A stretch of DNA of 47,032 nt from the NCBI GenBank assembly GCA_028871555.1, contig JAGWNA010000019.1, positions 1 through 47,032 on the forward strand, given 5' to 3'. Source of the DNA: Lysobacteraceae bacterium (GTDB taxonomy: Bacteria; Pseudomonadota; Gammaproteobacteria; Xanthomonadales; Rhodanobacteraceae). A program made the position numbers and the translations under genes. Positions 17,293 to 26,145 of the stretch are shown here, piece by piece. Numbering within the stretch: the first letter of the stretch is position 1; each line of letters begins with the position of its first letter. Below the pieces are notes generated by a model. That model did not search any database, was not told where the DNA came from, and saw only the letters and a program-made list of their open reading frames with translations.

Positions 17293-17639
17293 TCCTGTCG
17301 GCGGCGCCCGGCAGGCGGCCGGACCTGCAGCGCCCGCCGACGCAGACCTTGCGCTGCCGGAGCGGCTGCGCGACGCGGCGGATCTGCCCGAATCGGTGGC
17401 GACCGATCCGCAGTTGCTGGCGCCTGTCGGCAGCGGAGCGTGGGCGCCTGCATCAGGCGGTGGCACGGGTTTGCGATCCCGACCCGGCCGCGCGCCGGGT
17501 GAAGCTGAAGGTGGCGGCAAAGGCGCGTTGCGCATCGAAGATCCGCGCCGACGATGCGGTGCCGGGCCAGACCGGCATCCGCAACGGCGAGCATGTGTGG
17601 GGCCAGCTCCTGAAAGACTACCGCCCGGCCGACTGGTGA
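17291..17639 (+). pseudogene. Frameshifted unknown coding remnant after the patatin gene
   Basis: Two adjoining plus-strand frames look coding by codon choice and composition but are offset by one base. The first reads LPERLRDAADLPESVATDPQ and related sequence up to about 17433. The second, from about 17437, reads ERGRLHQAVARVCDPDP and ends ...GQLLKDYRPADW before TGA at 17637. Removing a single G near 17435 joins them into one protein of about 115 residues with no start codon at its head. I do not recognise the family. A real mutation, a sequencing error or chance are all possible. Confidence 0.4.
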
Positions 17640-17741
17640 GCTTCGCCGGATCCTCGTGATGGCCCCGATCGCGTCGGCGCGCTTGATGCGCGCGCCTGCG
17701 GCCACCAGTTTGTGCGGATACCTGCCGCACGGAGCCATCCC

Positions 17742-18749
17742 ATGCCGACCATGCAAGCGATCGAAATCATCCGTCCCGGCGGCCCGGACGTGCTGCAGCT
17801 GACCACACGCCCGATCCCGCAGCCCGGCCCGGGCGAGGTGCTGATCAAGGTGGCGGCCGCCGGCGTCAACCGGCCCGATGTGTTCCAGCGCACGGGCAAC
17901 TATGCGCCGCCGCCGGGCGCCTCCGACCTGCCCGGGCTGGAGGTGGCCGGCACCCTGGTCGCTGGCGATCTGGCCGGCGACAACCCGTTCGGATTGAAGC
18001 AGGGCGACGCCGTGTGTGCCCTGCTCGCCGGCGGCGGTTATGCCGAATACGCGGTGGCACCGCTGGCGCAGTGCCTGCCGGTACCTGCCGGGTTGTCGAT
18101 GCTCGAGGCGGCGGCGCTGCCGGAAAACTACTTCACCGTGTGGAGCAATGTGTTCGACCGCGGCCAGCTTGGCCACGGCGAAGGCGGTGCCCGCGAGACG
18201 CTGCTGGTACAGGGCGGCTCCAGCGGCATCGGGGTAACCGCGATCCAGCTGGCGCACGCGCTGGGCCATCGCGTGTTCGCCACCGCCGGCAGTGCGGAAA
18301 AGTGCGCCGCCTGCGAAAAACTCGGTGCCGTCGCCATCAACTACCGTACGCAGGATTTCGTCGCCGTGCTGAAGCAGGCCACCGCAGGCCGTGGCGTGGA
18401 CGTGATCCTGGACATGGTCGCCGGCGACTACGTTGCGCGCGAGCTCGACGCACTGGCCGAGGGCGGGCGGCTGGTGTTCATCGCCACGCTCGGCGGCGGC
18501 AAGGTGGCCATCGATGCGTCACTGATCATGCGCCGGCGCCTCACCCTCACCGGCTCGACGCTGCGTATGCGTCCGGTCGCGTTCAAGGGCGCACTCACCC
18601 GCCAGCTGCACGCGAAAGTCTGGCCTTTGCTGCAGGCAGGCAGCGTGCGGCCGCTGATCCACCAGGTGTTTCCCGCCGCCGATGCCGCCGGCGCCCATGC
18701 GCTGATGGAGAGCAGCGCGCATATCGGCAAGATCATGCTGCAGTGGTGA
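17742..18749 (+). CDS. NAD(P)H quinone oxidoreductase, PIG3/TP53I3 type
   Basis: 335 residues. A zinc-free medium-chain dehydrogenase/reductase: GEVLIKVAAAGVNRPDVFQR at the N-terminus lacks the catalytic zinc ligands, PGLEVAGTLVAGD follows, and the nucleotide-binding motif is VQGGSSGIGVTAIQLA (AxxGxxG variant) with the NADP-type Ser-Ala-Glu-Lys turn after it. The PIG3 branch reduces quinones with one-electron chemistry; the physiological substrate here is unknown. The ATG at 17742 has GGAG eight bases upstream. The gene is preceded by the frameshifted remnant and followed by the pirin remnant. Confidence 0.88.
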   Translation: MPTMQAIEIIRPGGPDVLQLTTRPIPQPGPGEVLIKVAAAGVNRPDVFQRTGNYAPPPGASDLPGLEVAGTLVAGDLAGDNPFGLKQGDAVCALLAGGGYAEYAVAPLAQCLPVPAGLSMLEAAALPENYFTVWSNVFDRGQLGHGEGGARETLLVQGGSSGIGVTAIQLAHALGHRVFATAGSAEKCAACEKLGAVAINYRTQDFVAVLKQATAGRGVDVILDMVAGDYVARELDALAEGGRLVFIATLGGGKVAIDASLIMRRRLTLTGSTLRMRPVAFKGALTRQLHAKVWPLLQAGSVRPLIHQVFPAADAAGAHALMESSAHIGKIMLQW

Positions 18750-18776
18750 ACCCGGTGCGCGCGCACTCGGCGCACC

Positions 18777-18967
18777 CTCAAGGCCGGCGAGATGGCCGGG
18801 TACACCCGCGGCGCAGGCGCCACGGTTATCGGGTGCCGGCCGCGGGTGCGGTCGAGATCAACGGCATCCGGCTCGATGCGCGTGACGGTGCAGCGATCCG
18901 CGATGAACCCGAGCTGCGGGTGACGGCGCCGGAGGATGCCGGGCTCGTGCCGGTCGATTCGGCCTGA
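18777..18967 (+). pseudogene. Pirin (YhhW-like) C-terminal remnant, frameshifted
   Basis: Translation gives LKAGEMAGYTRGAGA in one frame, then after a shift near 18820-18824 HGYRVPAAGAVEINGIRLDA and DGAAIRDEPELRV, ending ...VPVDSA at TGA 18965. This follows the end of bicupin pirins (AGxxxxYxxxxGRHxWxxVxxGxVxVNGxxLxxGDGAAxxDExxL). The N-terminal cupin with the metal ligands is missing. It is therefore a small relic of a quercetin-dioxygenase-like gene, lying between two intact genes. Confidence 0.62.
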
Positions 18968-19066
18968 GTGCGGCGTGTCGGCTCGCAGCCTGCCGGACTG
19001 GTACGCGCAGACCAGGCGGCCTGCCGATTTGCTACCCTCCCCGCTTCGATCGATCGCGAGGCGGGC

Positions 19067-19990
19067 ATGGTTTCCAACCACGGCATCCACACCATCGACA
19101 CCGGTTTCGTGCGGCCGCGGTTCGACGCGGCGTATCTGATCGTCGAGAAAGGACGTGCCGCGTTCGTCGACTGCGGCACCAACCATTCGGTGCCGCGCAT
19201 GCTCGACGCGCTGGGCGCTGCCGGGCTGGCCGCCGCGGACGTGGACTGGCTGATCCTCACCCATGTGCACCTGGACCACGCCGGCGGTGCCGGCGAACTG
19301 ATCGCGCAACTGCCCGACGCGAAGCTGGTGGTGCATCCGCGCGGTGCGCGGCACATGATCGATCCGTCGAAGCTGTGGGCCGGCGCCAGTGCGGTGTATG
19401 GCGAGGCGGTGATGGAACAGACGTATGGACGGCTGCGGCCGATTCCGGCCGAGCGGGTGGTCGAGGCGGCCGATGGCCATGTGGTGGATCTGGCGGGACG
19501 ACCGTTGCGCTGCATCGACACCCCCGGCCACGCAAGGCACCACAACGCGATCCATGATGCCCGCGCCAACGTCTGCTTCACCGGCGACGTATTCGGCCTG
19601 AGCTATCGCGAGTTCGATACGGAACGCGGCGCCTTCATCCTGCCCACCACCTCACCCGTCCAGTTCGACCCCGACGCCCTGCACGCCTCCATCGACTGCC
19701 TCGTCGCGCTGAAGCCCGCCGCGATGTACCTCACCCACTTCAACCGTGTCGAAGAAATCGGCCGCCTCGCCGGCGACCTGCACGAGCAGATCGACGCCAT
19801 GGTGGCCCTGGCCCGTGCCGCGAACCAGCAACCCGACCGCCACGCCACACTCGTCGCTTCCCTCACCGGGCTCTACGCCGACCGCGCCGCAGCCCATGGC
19901 TGGCCAGGCAGCCGCAAGGATTTGCTGGATCTGCTGGACGGGGATATCGAGCTGAATGCGCAGGGTTTGGCGGTGTGGCTGGACGGCTAA
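19067..19990 (+). CDS. Metallo-beta-lactamase-fold hydrolase
   Basis: 307 residues. The binuclear metal motif is H66-x-H68-x-D70-H71 in THVHLDHAG, with further ligands in TPGHARHH, TGDVFG and LTHFN. These cover the glyoxalase II/lactonase-like branch of the fold. The long C-terminal helical tail (about residues 230-300) is atypical of glyoxalase II and resembles uncharacterised MBL hydrolases with DNA- or lipid-unrelated small substrates. No signal peptide. The ATG at 19067 has GAGG five bases upstream; longer readings overlap the pirin relic. Substrate unknown; a quinone, thioester or lactone is possible. Confidence 0.87.
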   Translation: MVSNHGIHTIDTGFVRPRFDAAYLIVEKGRAAFVDCGTNHSVPRMLDALGAAGLAAADVDWLILTHVHLDHAGGAGELIAQLPDAKLVVHPRGARHMIDPSKLWAGASAVYGEAVMEQTYGRLRPIPAERVVEAADGHVVDLAGRPLRCIDTPGHARHHNAIHDARANVCFTGDVFGLSYREFDTERGAFILPTTSPVQFDPDALHASIDCLVALKPAAMYLTHFNRVEEIGRLAGDLHEQIDAMVALARAANQQPDRHATLVASLTGLYADRAAAHGWPGSRKDLLDLLDGDIELNAQGLAVWLDG

Positions 19991-20142
19991 CCGCCGACCG
20001 CCTCCCGAACGCTCGATCATGGCGCCGGGAGGATGGACCAACCATCACAGAACGACGGAAACCATAGTCGTTCCGCTGGTGGGCCGACAAGTTGCCGAGG
20101 CGGTTGCCGACCCGAAGCAGACCTAAGGAAAGGGGCAGGCTG

Positions 20143-20418
20143 ATGCAGCTACATGTCGTCTATACAAAGGAAGGCGTCTACCTAACCAAGCGCGACTACT
20201 CCTCTTGGCGGGAGATTCAGGACGCCTTTGAGGGCTACATGGCGTCCGAGGGGCCATGGAATACGGAGGCCACGGTGGAGGCGCTCACACTTGAATACTC
20301 TGGTCTCCAGCCGTCAGCACAACATCAGGTTGAAGCCTTTATCGAATCGCCTGACATGGTGCGGATAGTGACATTCGGGGACCGGGGGCCGAATTATCCT
20401 CCAAGTCACAAGGGCTGA
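20143..20418 (+). CDS. Small protein of unknown function, low-GC region
   Basis: 91 residues starting MQLHVVYTKEGVYLTKRD, with a purine-rich ribosome site (AGGAAAGGGG) upstream. It contains YSSWREIQDAFEGYMASEG and ends in a polar tail PNYPPSHKG. I do not recognise a family. Codons such as tat, aca, ata and acc-poor usage give it a visibly lower GC content than its neighbours, as in the SDR gene that follows 111 bp later. Together they look like a recently acquired pair. Confidence 0.6.
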   Translation: MQLHVVYTKEGVYLTKRDYSSWREIQDAFEGYMASEGPWNTEATVEALTLEYSGLQPSAQHQVEAFIESPDMVRIVTFGDRGPNYPPSHKG

Positions 20419-20529
20419 GGCGGTAGCAAGATGGGGTTTCCGCTTCCGACCCATTTCAGCCGTTCGCGGAAGGCATATGTGCCGCATGGTAGTGTCGACC
20501 GAAGGCCGCCGCGTCTCGGAGAAGAAACC

Positions 20530-21300
20530 TTGTACGACATCCAATCAAAGATCGTCCTGATCGTCGGTGGGACGGATGGAATCGGACTCGCCGCGGCAAA
20601 AGCATTTGCAGCTGAGGGCGCTGTGATAGTTCTGGCGGGGCGGAATGCCGATAGAGGGAGACGAGCCAAAGAGGCCCTGAATGGTTTAGGTAAAGAGGCG
20701 ACCTTCATTCAATGCGATGTCGGCGATCCGTCAGCAGTGGATAGACTGCTGAACCTGACAATCAAGCAATTCGGAAAAGTGGATTGCGCCGTGAACAGCG
20801 CAGGCTATGACTTCAAGCTGTCCCGAGCACACGAGCTGCAGAGTCAGAGTGTTTCCGACCAGCTGGCAATCGACTTTACCGGCGTCTTCAGTTGTATGCG
20901 TGCCGAAGTGACCGCAATGCTGCCTCGAGGTGGTGGAACAATCGTGAACGTGGCCTCGACAACCGGATTGACCGGCACGCCGATGGCCGCTCTGTACAGT
21001 GCCGCCAAGCACGCTGTCATCGGACTTACGCGCTCAACCGCAAGGGAATACATCGCCGATGGAATTCGCATAAATGCGGTATGCCCCGGTATAACGGATA
21101 CATCTCGACGCGAACGAAGAACGGCCCACCTAGATGAAAGTGAAGTTTTCAAACTTAAGGCAGAGGTGGCTAAGGAAATACCTATTGGCAGGGTAGCCAG
21201 CGCCGATGAGATTGCGCAAGCCATTCTTTGGCTCAGTAGTCCGTCATCGTCCTACGTTGTCGGCCACAGTCTGGTCATCGACGGGGGGCTTACCGCGTAA
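20530..21300 (+). CDS. SDR-family NAD(P)-dependent oxidoreductase
   Basis: 256 residues, classical short-chain dehydrogenase. It has the cofactor motif GGTDGIGLAAAKAF (TGxxxGIG variant), D in IQCDVGDPS, NSAG, catalytic Ser in NVASTTGLTG, YSAAK (Tyr and Lys), and the C-terminal VVGHSLVIDGG. The start is a TTG at 20530, with GGAGAAG five bases upstream and the first residue directly before the cofactor fold; the in-frame ATG at 20431 would add 33 unrelated residues. GC content is lower than the surroundings, and the gene is followed by about 290 bp of non-coding DNA with a REP-like element. Substrate unknown. Confidence 0.85.
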   Translation: MYDIQSKIVLIVGGTDGIGLAAAKAFAAEGAVIVLAGRNADRGRRAKEALNGLGKEATFIQCDVGDPSAVDRLLNLTIKQFGKVDCAVNSAGYDFKLSRAHELQSQSVSDQLAIDFTGVFSCMRAEVTAMLPRGGGTIVNVASTTGLTGTPMAALYSAAKHAVIGLTRSTAREYIADGIRINAVCPGITDTSRRERRTAHLDESEVFKLKAEVAKEIPIGRVASADEIAQAILWLSSPSSSYVVGHSLVIDGGLTA

Positions 21301-21478
21301 CGTGAGTAGTTCATCTCCAACAATTCAAGCCGACTTGCATGAAGACCCGAGCGGCCGATTTAATCTTGGCGTTGAACGACTGTTCCTGGCCGAACCAAGA
21401 CATTCGCACACTCGCGAATGGCGTTCGAAACACCGGCTTTGGCAATCAGCTCTTCTGCCACCGTCACAGCGGTGGCGT

Positions 21479-21557
21479 ACCGGCGAAGCCGGTCATCCAG
21501 TGCCTTTGCGTTCAATGGTCTACAGACGCTGGATCCCAGCGTGCACTGGGATGACGA
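21479..21557. repeat. REP-like palindromic unit in a 293-bp gap
   Basis: The gap 21301-21593 contains no gene. Within it two GC-rich palindromes face each other: ACCGGCGAAGCCGGT (6-bp stem) followed by CATCCAGTG, and CTGGATCCCAGCGTGCACTG followed by GGATGACGAG. This arrangement (GGAATCCAG-type arms around a spacer) is common in Xanthomonadaceae genomes as a dispersed extragenic repeat. The two arms are only partly complementary to one another. A single copy is seen here. Confidence 0.5.
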
Positions 21558-21593
21558 GCAAAATCAGAGCATTCCTAAAACCGGGGGATCGAA

Positions 21594-21953
21594 TCAAGCC
21601 AGCCGCGATCCATTCGGCACCGGCCGCTCCACCGCCGTAATCACCACGCCCTCATCGGTGTGGAATCCGGTCAGCAGGAACTGCGAGCGGAACGGGCCGA
21701 TCTGCTTCTCGGGAAAGTTGATCACGCCCACGATCTGCCGGCCGAGCAGATCGTCGGCCGAATACAGCGCGGCGATCTGCGCGCTGGTCTTTTTCTCGCC
21801 GTAGGGACCGAAGTCGGCCCACACCTTCCACGCGGGCTTGCGCGCCTCGGGAAACGGCTCGACCTTGACCACCGTGCCGACGACGATCAGCACCTTCTCG
21901 AAGTCGGCCCAGCTGATTTCGCTGCCGGCCTGCACCGCGGCGTGTCCGCTCAT
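21594..21953 (-). CDS. csaA: CsaA-like tRNA-binding/chaperone protein
   Basis: 119 residues: an EMAP-II/OB-fold tRNA-binding domain. The conserved run [40 protein letters not shown] and [19 protein letters not shown] is the CsaA signature. In Bacillus CsaA acts as a chaperone for exported proteins; the proteobacterial form binds RNA and its role is unclear. The ATG at 21953 overlaps the stop of the FAD oxidase gene (ATGA), so translation is probably coupled. It is about 10 residues longer at the N-terminus than the shortest members. Confidence 0.88.
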   Translation of the reverse strand: MSGHAAVQAGSEISWADFEKVLIVVGTVVKVEPFPEARKPAWKVWADFGPYGEKKTSAQIAALYSADDLLGRQIVGVINFPEKQIGPFRSQFLLTGFHTDEGVVITAVERPVPNGSRLA

Positions 21954-23239
21954 CCTTCCATCCTCGTCTTCAGCCAATCGTTGAATCCGGCGCGCCAGTA
22001 GCTGGCCTGTGCGGCGAGGTAACCGGCCGGACGATACGCGCTCGGCAGGGCGTAGCCGGCAAACTGCTTCCAGCTGTCGTCGCCGCTCGCGATCGCCGCG
22101 GCCAGCAGCTCGCCGGCCGCGCAGGTGGAACTGAGTCCGTGGCCGCCGAACGCCTGCGCCCACCACAGACCGTCGCCGGTGCCGCCGATTTGCGGCATCT
22201 GGTGGCGCGCGTAACTCATCAGTCCCGACCACGCGTAGTCGATTTTCACGTCTTCGAGCTGCGGAAACACCCGCAGCAGGTCCCGTCGCAGCAGTCGCTG
22301 CACCGCTTGCGGCGAGCGATCGCGGATCGAGATGCGGCCACCCCACAGCAGCCGCGTGTCCGGCAACGGACGATAGTAGTCGAACGCGAAGCGGGTGTCG
22401 TAGACCGCTGCGCGGGTCCGCAGGCATTGCGTCAGGCGATCGCCCAACGGCTCGGTAACCATCACGTAGGTGGCGATCGGCAGGATCGCCCGGTCGATCC
22501 GTTTCTGCAGCCCCGCCAGGTAGCCGCCGCAGGCCAGCACCACCTGATCGGCATGCAGTTCGCCGTGTGCCGTTTCGATGCGCCAGCGCAGGCCGTCGCG
22601 ATGCAGACGCCGCACGCCGCTGTGCTCATGGATGCGCACGCCCTGCGCCGCGGCCGCTGCCGCCAGTCCGATCGCATAGTTGAGCGGATGCAGGTGCAGC
22701 GCATCGCGCTCGAACAAGCCATCGTGATATCGCTCGCTGCGGATGCGTTGGCGCAGTTCGGCCTGCTCCAGCCACTGCCACTGCACGCCGTAGTGCCCGG
22801 CCAACAGCTGCTGGCGCTGGCGCAGCACCGCGGGATCGCGGAACCAGTTCGCCCAGATCACGCCCTCATCGACCGCATCGCAGGGAATGCGGTAATCGGC
22901 GACGCGCCGGCGAATGCGCTGCACACCCTCGATGGTGAGCTCGAACAGCGCCCGTGCCCGCGCCTCGCCGAGTTGCTCCAGCAGGCTCTGCTCGCCCAGC
23001 GAATAGCCGGCGAACACGAAACCGCCGTTGCGACCGGAAGCGCCGAAACCGACCTGCTCGCGCTCCAGCAGCACCACATCGCGCATCCCGCGCTCGGCCA
23101 GGCCCAGCGCCGTGTTCAGCCCGGCATAACCGCCGCCGATGATCGCAACGCGCGCGTCGCCACCGCCTTGCAGCGGCGCATACGGCGCATACGGCGTGGC
23201 GGTGGCGCGGTAATACGAAATGGCCGCAGGCTGCTTCAT
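21950..23239 (-). CDS. FAD-dependent amine oxidase/oxidoreductase (DAO family, PuuB-like)
   Basis: 429 residues. The N-terminal dinucleotide-binding motif is [21 protein letters not shown], followed by [12 protein letters not shown], a motif typical of gamma-glutamylputrescine oxidase PuuB and related DAO enzymes. C-terminal FAD contacts include [16 protein letters not shown] and [18 protein letters not shown]. The role in polyamine or other secondary-amine oxidation is inferred; no other puu gene is nearby. The ATG at 23239 was chosen because family members begin shortly before YYRATATP; upstream ATGs at 23302 and 23329 are in frame. It is coupled to csaA downstream. Confidence 0.85.
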   Translation of the reverse strand: MKQPAAISYYRATATPYAPYAPLQGGGDARVAIIGGGYAGLNTALGLAERGMRDVVLLEREQVGFGASGRNGGFVFAGYSLGEQSLLEQLGEARARALFELTIEGVQRIRRRVADYRIPCDAVDEGVIWANWFRDPAVLRQRQQLLAGHYGVQWQWLEQAELRQRIRSERYHDGLFERDALHLHPLNYAIGLAAAAAAQGVRIHEHSGVRRLHRDGLRWRIETAHGELHADQVVLACGGYLAGLQKRIDRAILPIATYVMVTEPLGDRLTQCLRTRAAVYDTRFAFDYYRPLPDTRLLWGGRISIRDRSPQAVQRLLRRDLLRVFPQLEDVKIDYAWSGLMSYARHQMPQIGGTGDGLWWAQAFGGHGLSSTCAAGELLAAAIASGDDSWKQFAGYALPSAYRPAGYLAAQASYWRAGFNDWLKTRMEG

Positions 23240-23362
23240 GCGGTGGCCGCGTGCACCGCTTTGCGTTGCAGCAGCGGACACGACGCGGCCGGCATCGTCC
23301 ATCGCGGCAGGCGCACGATCAAAATTCATCCATCAGAACGCGACCATCAAAGCCGGCAGCCA

Positions 23363-24250
23363 TCAAAGCTGGCCGAGGAATTCGCGCACCACCGGCGCAA
23401 GTTGCGGATCCTGCATCGCCATGTGCATGGTGGCACGCACCAGGCCGGCCTTGTTGCCGCAATCGAAACGGGTGCCCTCGAAGCGGTAGGCGAGCACCTT
23501 GCCCTGCTCCTTCAGCAACGCATCGATGGCGTCGGTGAGCTGGATCTCGCCGCCGGTACCGGGCGTGGTCTGCTCCAGCAACTGGAAGATGCGGGCCGGC
23601 AACACGTAGCGGCCGACCACGGCCAGGTTGGACGGCGCGTCGGCGGGCTTGGGTTTCTCCACCATGTGGCTGATCCGCGCGCTGCGCTCGTCGATCGGCG
23701 TGGTGGCGACGATGCCGTATTTGTCGGTTTCGTCGTGCGGCACTTCTTCCACCGCGATCACCCCGGCATGCTCGGTCTCGGCCAGCTCGGCCATCTGGCG
23801 CAGGGCGCTTTTCTTCCTGGTGCCGATCGCGCCATTCCAGATCAGGTCGTCCGGCAGGATCACGCCGAACGGTTCGTCGCCGACCACCGCCTTGGCGCAC
23901 AACACGGCATGCCCCAGGCCGAGTGCTTCGGGCTGGGTCACGAAGATGGCCCGCACATTGCGCGGCAGCGTGCCCCGCACCAGCGCGAGCAGGTCCCGCT
24001 TGCCCTTTTCGTGCAGCTTCGACTCCAGTTCGTAGGCCCGGTCGAAGTAGTCGGCGATCGCGTGCTTGTAGCGGTTGGTGACGAAAATCAGCGTGTCGGC
24101 GCCGGCATCGACCGCCTCGTCGACGGCGTACTGGATCAGCGGCTTGTCCAGCACCGGCAACATTTCCTTGGCCACCACCTTGGTCGCGGGCAGAAAGCGC
24201 GTGCCAAGACCCGCCACCGGGAACACCACTTTGCGCAAAGGTTTTTTCAC
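23363..24250 (-). CDS. galU: UTP-glucose-1-phosphate uridylyltransferase
   Basis: 295 residues, usual length. The nucleotidyltransferase signature VAGLGTRFLPATKVVAKEML opens the protein. LPDDLIWNG, VEKPKPADAPSNL and the substrate-binding RFDCGNKAGLVRATMHMAM follow. GalU makes UDP-glucose for LPS core, exopolysaccharide and trehalose. Its ATG overlaps the CapD-like stop codon (ATGA), making it the last gene of the envelope operon read from lapA. No terminator hairpin is evident between 23240 and 23362. Confidence 0.96.
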   Translation of the reverse strand: MKKPLRKVVFPVAGLGTRFLPATKVVAKEMLPVLDKPLIQYAVDEAVDAGADTLIFVTNRYKHAIADYFDRAYELESKLHEKGKRDLLALVRGTLPRNVRAIFVTQPEALGLGHAVLCAKAVVGDEPFGVILPDDLIWNGAIGTRKKSALRQMAELAETEHAGVIAVEEVPHDETDKYGIVATTPIDERSARISHMVEKPKPADAPSNLAVVGRYVLPARIFQLLEQTTPGTGGEIQLTDAIDALLKEQGKVLAYRFEGTRFDCGNKAGLVRATMHMAMQDPQLAPVVREFLGQL

Positions 24251-26145
24251 TCATTGTTCTCCGAACTGATGCGACGGATCGACACCACGTTGTCAGGCTG
24301 CGCATCTTCGCTCCAGCGGAACGAAGGGAGCAGGCTGGATATGCAGCGCCGAAGCTCTTCCTCATTGAAAACCGCGTCTGCCTCGGCAGCCTTGTTGAGC
24401 AGTGCCAGCAGCAACTCCCACGACACTTCGCGGTGCTGTGCCAGGAAAATCTTCGCGTGTTCCGTTGCGCTGTAGTTTTCCTGCGGGTGGAACAATTCCT
24501 CGAACAGCTTTTCGCCGGAACGCAGGCCGGTATAGACGATCGGAATTTCAGTCCCCGGCTTCTTTCCGGCAAGGCGGATCATCTGCTCGGCCAGATCGCG
24601 GATCTTCACCGGCTGGCCCATGTCGAGCGCGAAGATCTCGCCGCCCTTGCCGATGCTCGCCGTCTGCAGGATCAGTTGGCAGGCTTCGGGGATCGTCATG
24701 AAATAGCGGGTGACTTCCGGGTGGGTCACCGTGACCGGGCCGCCGTCGAGGATCTGCCGCCGGAACAAGGGCACCACGGACCCGGCCGAGTCCAGCACGT
24801 TGCCGAAACGCACCGTCGTGAAGCGGGTGTCGGTGTGGACATCGAGATTCTGGCAGTAGATTTCGGCGACGCGTTTGCAGGCACCCATCACGCTGGTCGG
24901 GTTGACTGCCTTGTCGGTGGAGATCAGCACGAAGCATTGCACGCCGACCTCGCACGCCAGATCGGCCACCACGCGCGTATTGAGCACATTGTTGCGGAAT
25001 GCCGACCGCAGTTGCGCCTGCAGCATCGGCACATGCTTGTAGGCGGCCGCATGGAATACCACTTCCGGTCTCGCTTCCAGGAACAGCTTGCGCATGGCCG
25101 CAACGTCGCCGCAATTGGCAAGGATGCCATCGAGGATCAGTTCGGGAAAATCCGCGCGCAGCTCGCGGGTGATCCGGTACAGGTTGTATTCGCTCTGTTC
25201 GACCACGATGAGCGACTGCGCACCCAGACGGGCGACCTGCCGGCACAATTCCGAGCCGATCGAACCGCCGCCGCCGGTCACCAGCACGCGCCGCATGGTG
25301 AGCATCTCGCGGATCGTGGTCCAGTCCAGCTCGACCGTGTCGCGGCCGAGCAGGTCCTCGATCGCCACTTCCTTGATCTGGTTGAACTGCGCTCGGCCGG
25401 CGACCACATCTTCCAGCCGCGGTATCGTTCGATAAGGCAGGCCGGTCTCGTCGCATAGCGACACTACCTGGCGGATCTCGATCGTCGATGCCGCCGGCAG
25501 CGCAATCAGCAGCATGTCGACCGCAGCCTCGCGCGCCACGTCGGGCAATTGCTCGAAGCGGCCCAGCACGGGATAACCATTGATGCTGGCGCCGCGGAGA
25601 CTGGCCCTGTCATCGACGAAACCGACCACGGAATAGCGGCCGTCGCGGCCGAGATCGCGCGAAAGCACCTCCCCGGCACGATCGGCACCGACGATCAAGA
25701 CCCGCTTGACGGCCTGGATACGCAACAGATCGCTGCGGCTGTCCTTCCAGTAACGGTAGGCCAGCCGAGGCCCGCCGAGCAGGACCGCCAGCACGACCGG
25801 ATACAGGAAAAACACCGAGCGCGGCACGCCTTCAAGCCGGTCATACATGAACAGCGACAGGCCGATGGCGAGCGAGCCAAGCACCACCGCGCGCAGGATG
25901 TTCCAGAGATCCGGCAAGCTGGCAAATCGCCAGACGCTCCGGTACAGCCCGGTCCAGCGGAAGATCACGCCCTGCACCAGCAGCACGATCGGAAATTCGA
26001 GCAGTTGAAAGCCGACAATATCGTCGGGCCGCAGCGCGTAGCGCAGCAGCTTGGCGATCCACCAGGCCAGCAAGGTCATCGCCAGATCGTGGGCCACGAC
26101 TGCGATGCGGGGGTGTATGAAACCGACGAGTTTACGCAATGACAT
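24247..26145 (-). CDS. Membrane nucleotide-sugar 4,6-dehydratase/epimerase (CapD/WbpM type)
   Basis: 632 residues. Four N-terminal hydrophobic segments (to about residue 130) are followed by a CoA-binding-like Rossmann domain (RVLIVGADRAGEVL) and a C-terminal extended SDR domain with VTGGGGSIGSELCRQ near residue 290. The catalytic region is STDKAVNPTSVMGACKR, where Met replaces the usual Tyr, as in WbpM and FlaA1 (Ser-Met-Lys triad). Such enzymes make 6-deoxy-4-keto sugars, typically from UDP-GlcNAc, for O-antigen or capsule. The gene starts inside the end of the glycosyltransferase gene (14-bp overlap) and ends over the start of galU, so the three are tightly coupled. Confidence 0.93.
   Translation of the reverse strand: MSLRKLVGFIHPRIAVVAHDLAMTLLAWWIAKLLRYALRPDDIVGFQLLEFPIVLLVQGVIFRWTGLYRSVWRFASLPDLWNILRAVVLGSLAIGLSLFMYDRLEGVPRSVFFLYPVVLAVLLGGPRLAYRYWKDSRSDLLRIQAVKRVLIVGADRAGEVLSRDLGRDGRYSVVGFVDDRASLRGASINGYPVLGRFEQLPDVAREAAVDMLLIALPAASTIEIRQVVSLCDETGLPYRTIPRLEDVVAGRAQFNQIKEVAIEDLLGRDTVELDWTTIREMLTMRRVLVTGGGGSIGSELCRQVARLGAQSLIVVEQSEYNLYRITRELRADFPELILDGILANCGDVAAMRKLFLEARPEVVFHAAAYKHVPMLQAQLRSAFRNNVLNTRVVADLACEVGVQCFVLISTDKAVNPTSVMGACKRVAEIYCQNLDVHTDTRFTTVRFGNVLDSAGSVVPLFRRQILDGGPVTVTHPEVTRYFMTIPEACQLILQTASIGKGGEIFALDMGQPVKIRDLAEQMIRLAGKKPGTEIPIVYTGLRSGEKLFEELFHPQENYSATEHAKIFLAQHREVSWELLLALLNKAAEADAVFNEEELRRCISSLLPSFRWSEDAQPDNVVSIRRISSENNE

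Noticed and set aside
23343..23372. Direct repeat CCATCAAAGC around the galU stop
   Set aside because: Two imperfect copies of about 10-13 bases only; no further copies and no link to mobility.
22139..24475. 778-codon plus-strand frame opposite the FAD oxidase and galU
   Set aside because: Spans two real minus-strand genes and has no recognisable protein pattern.
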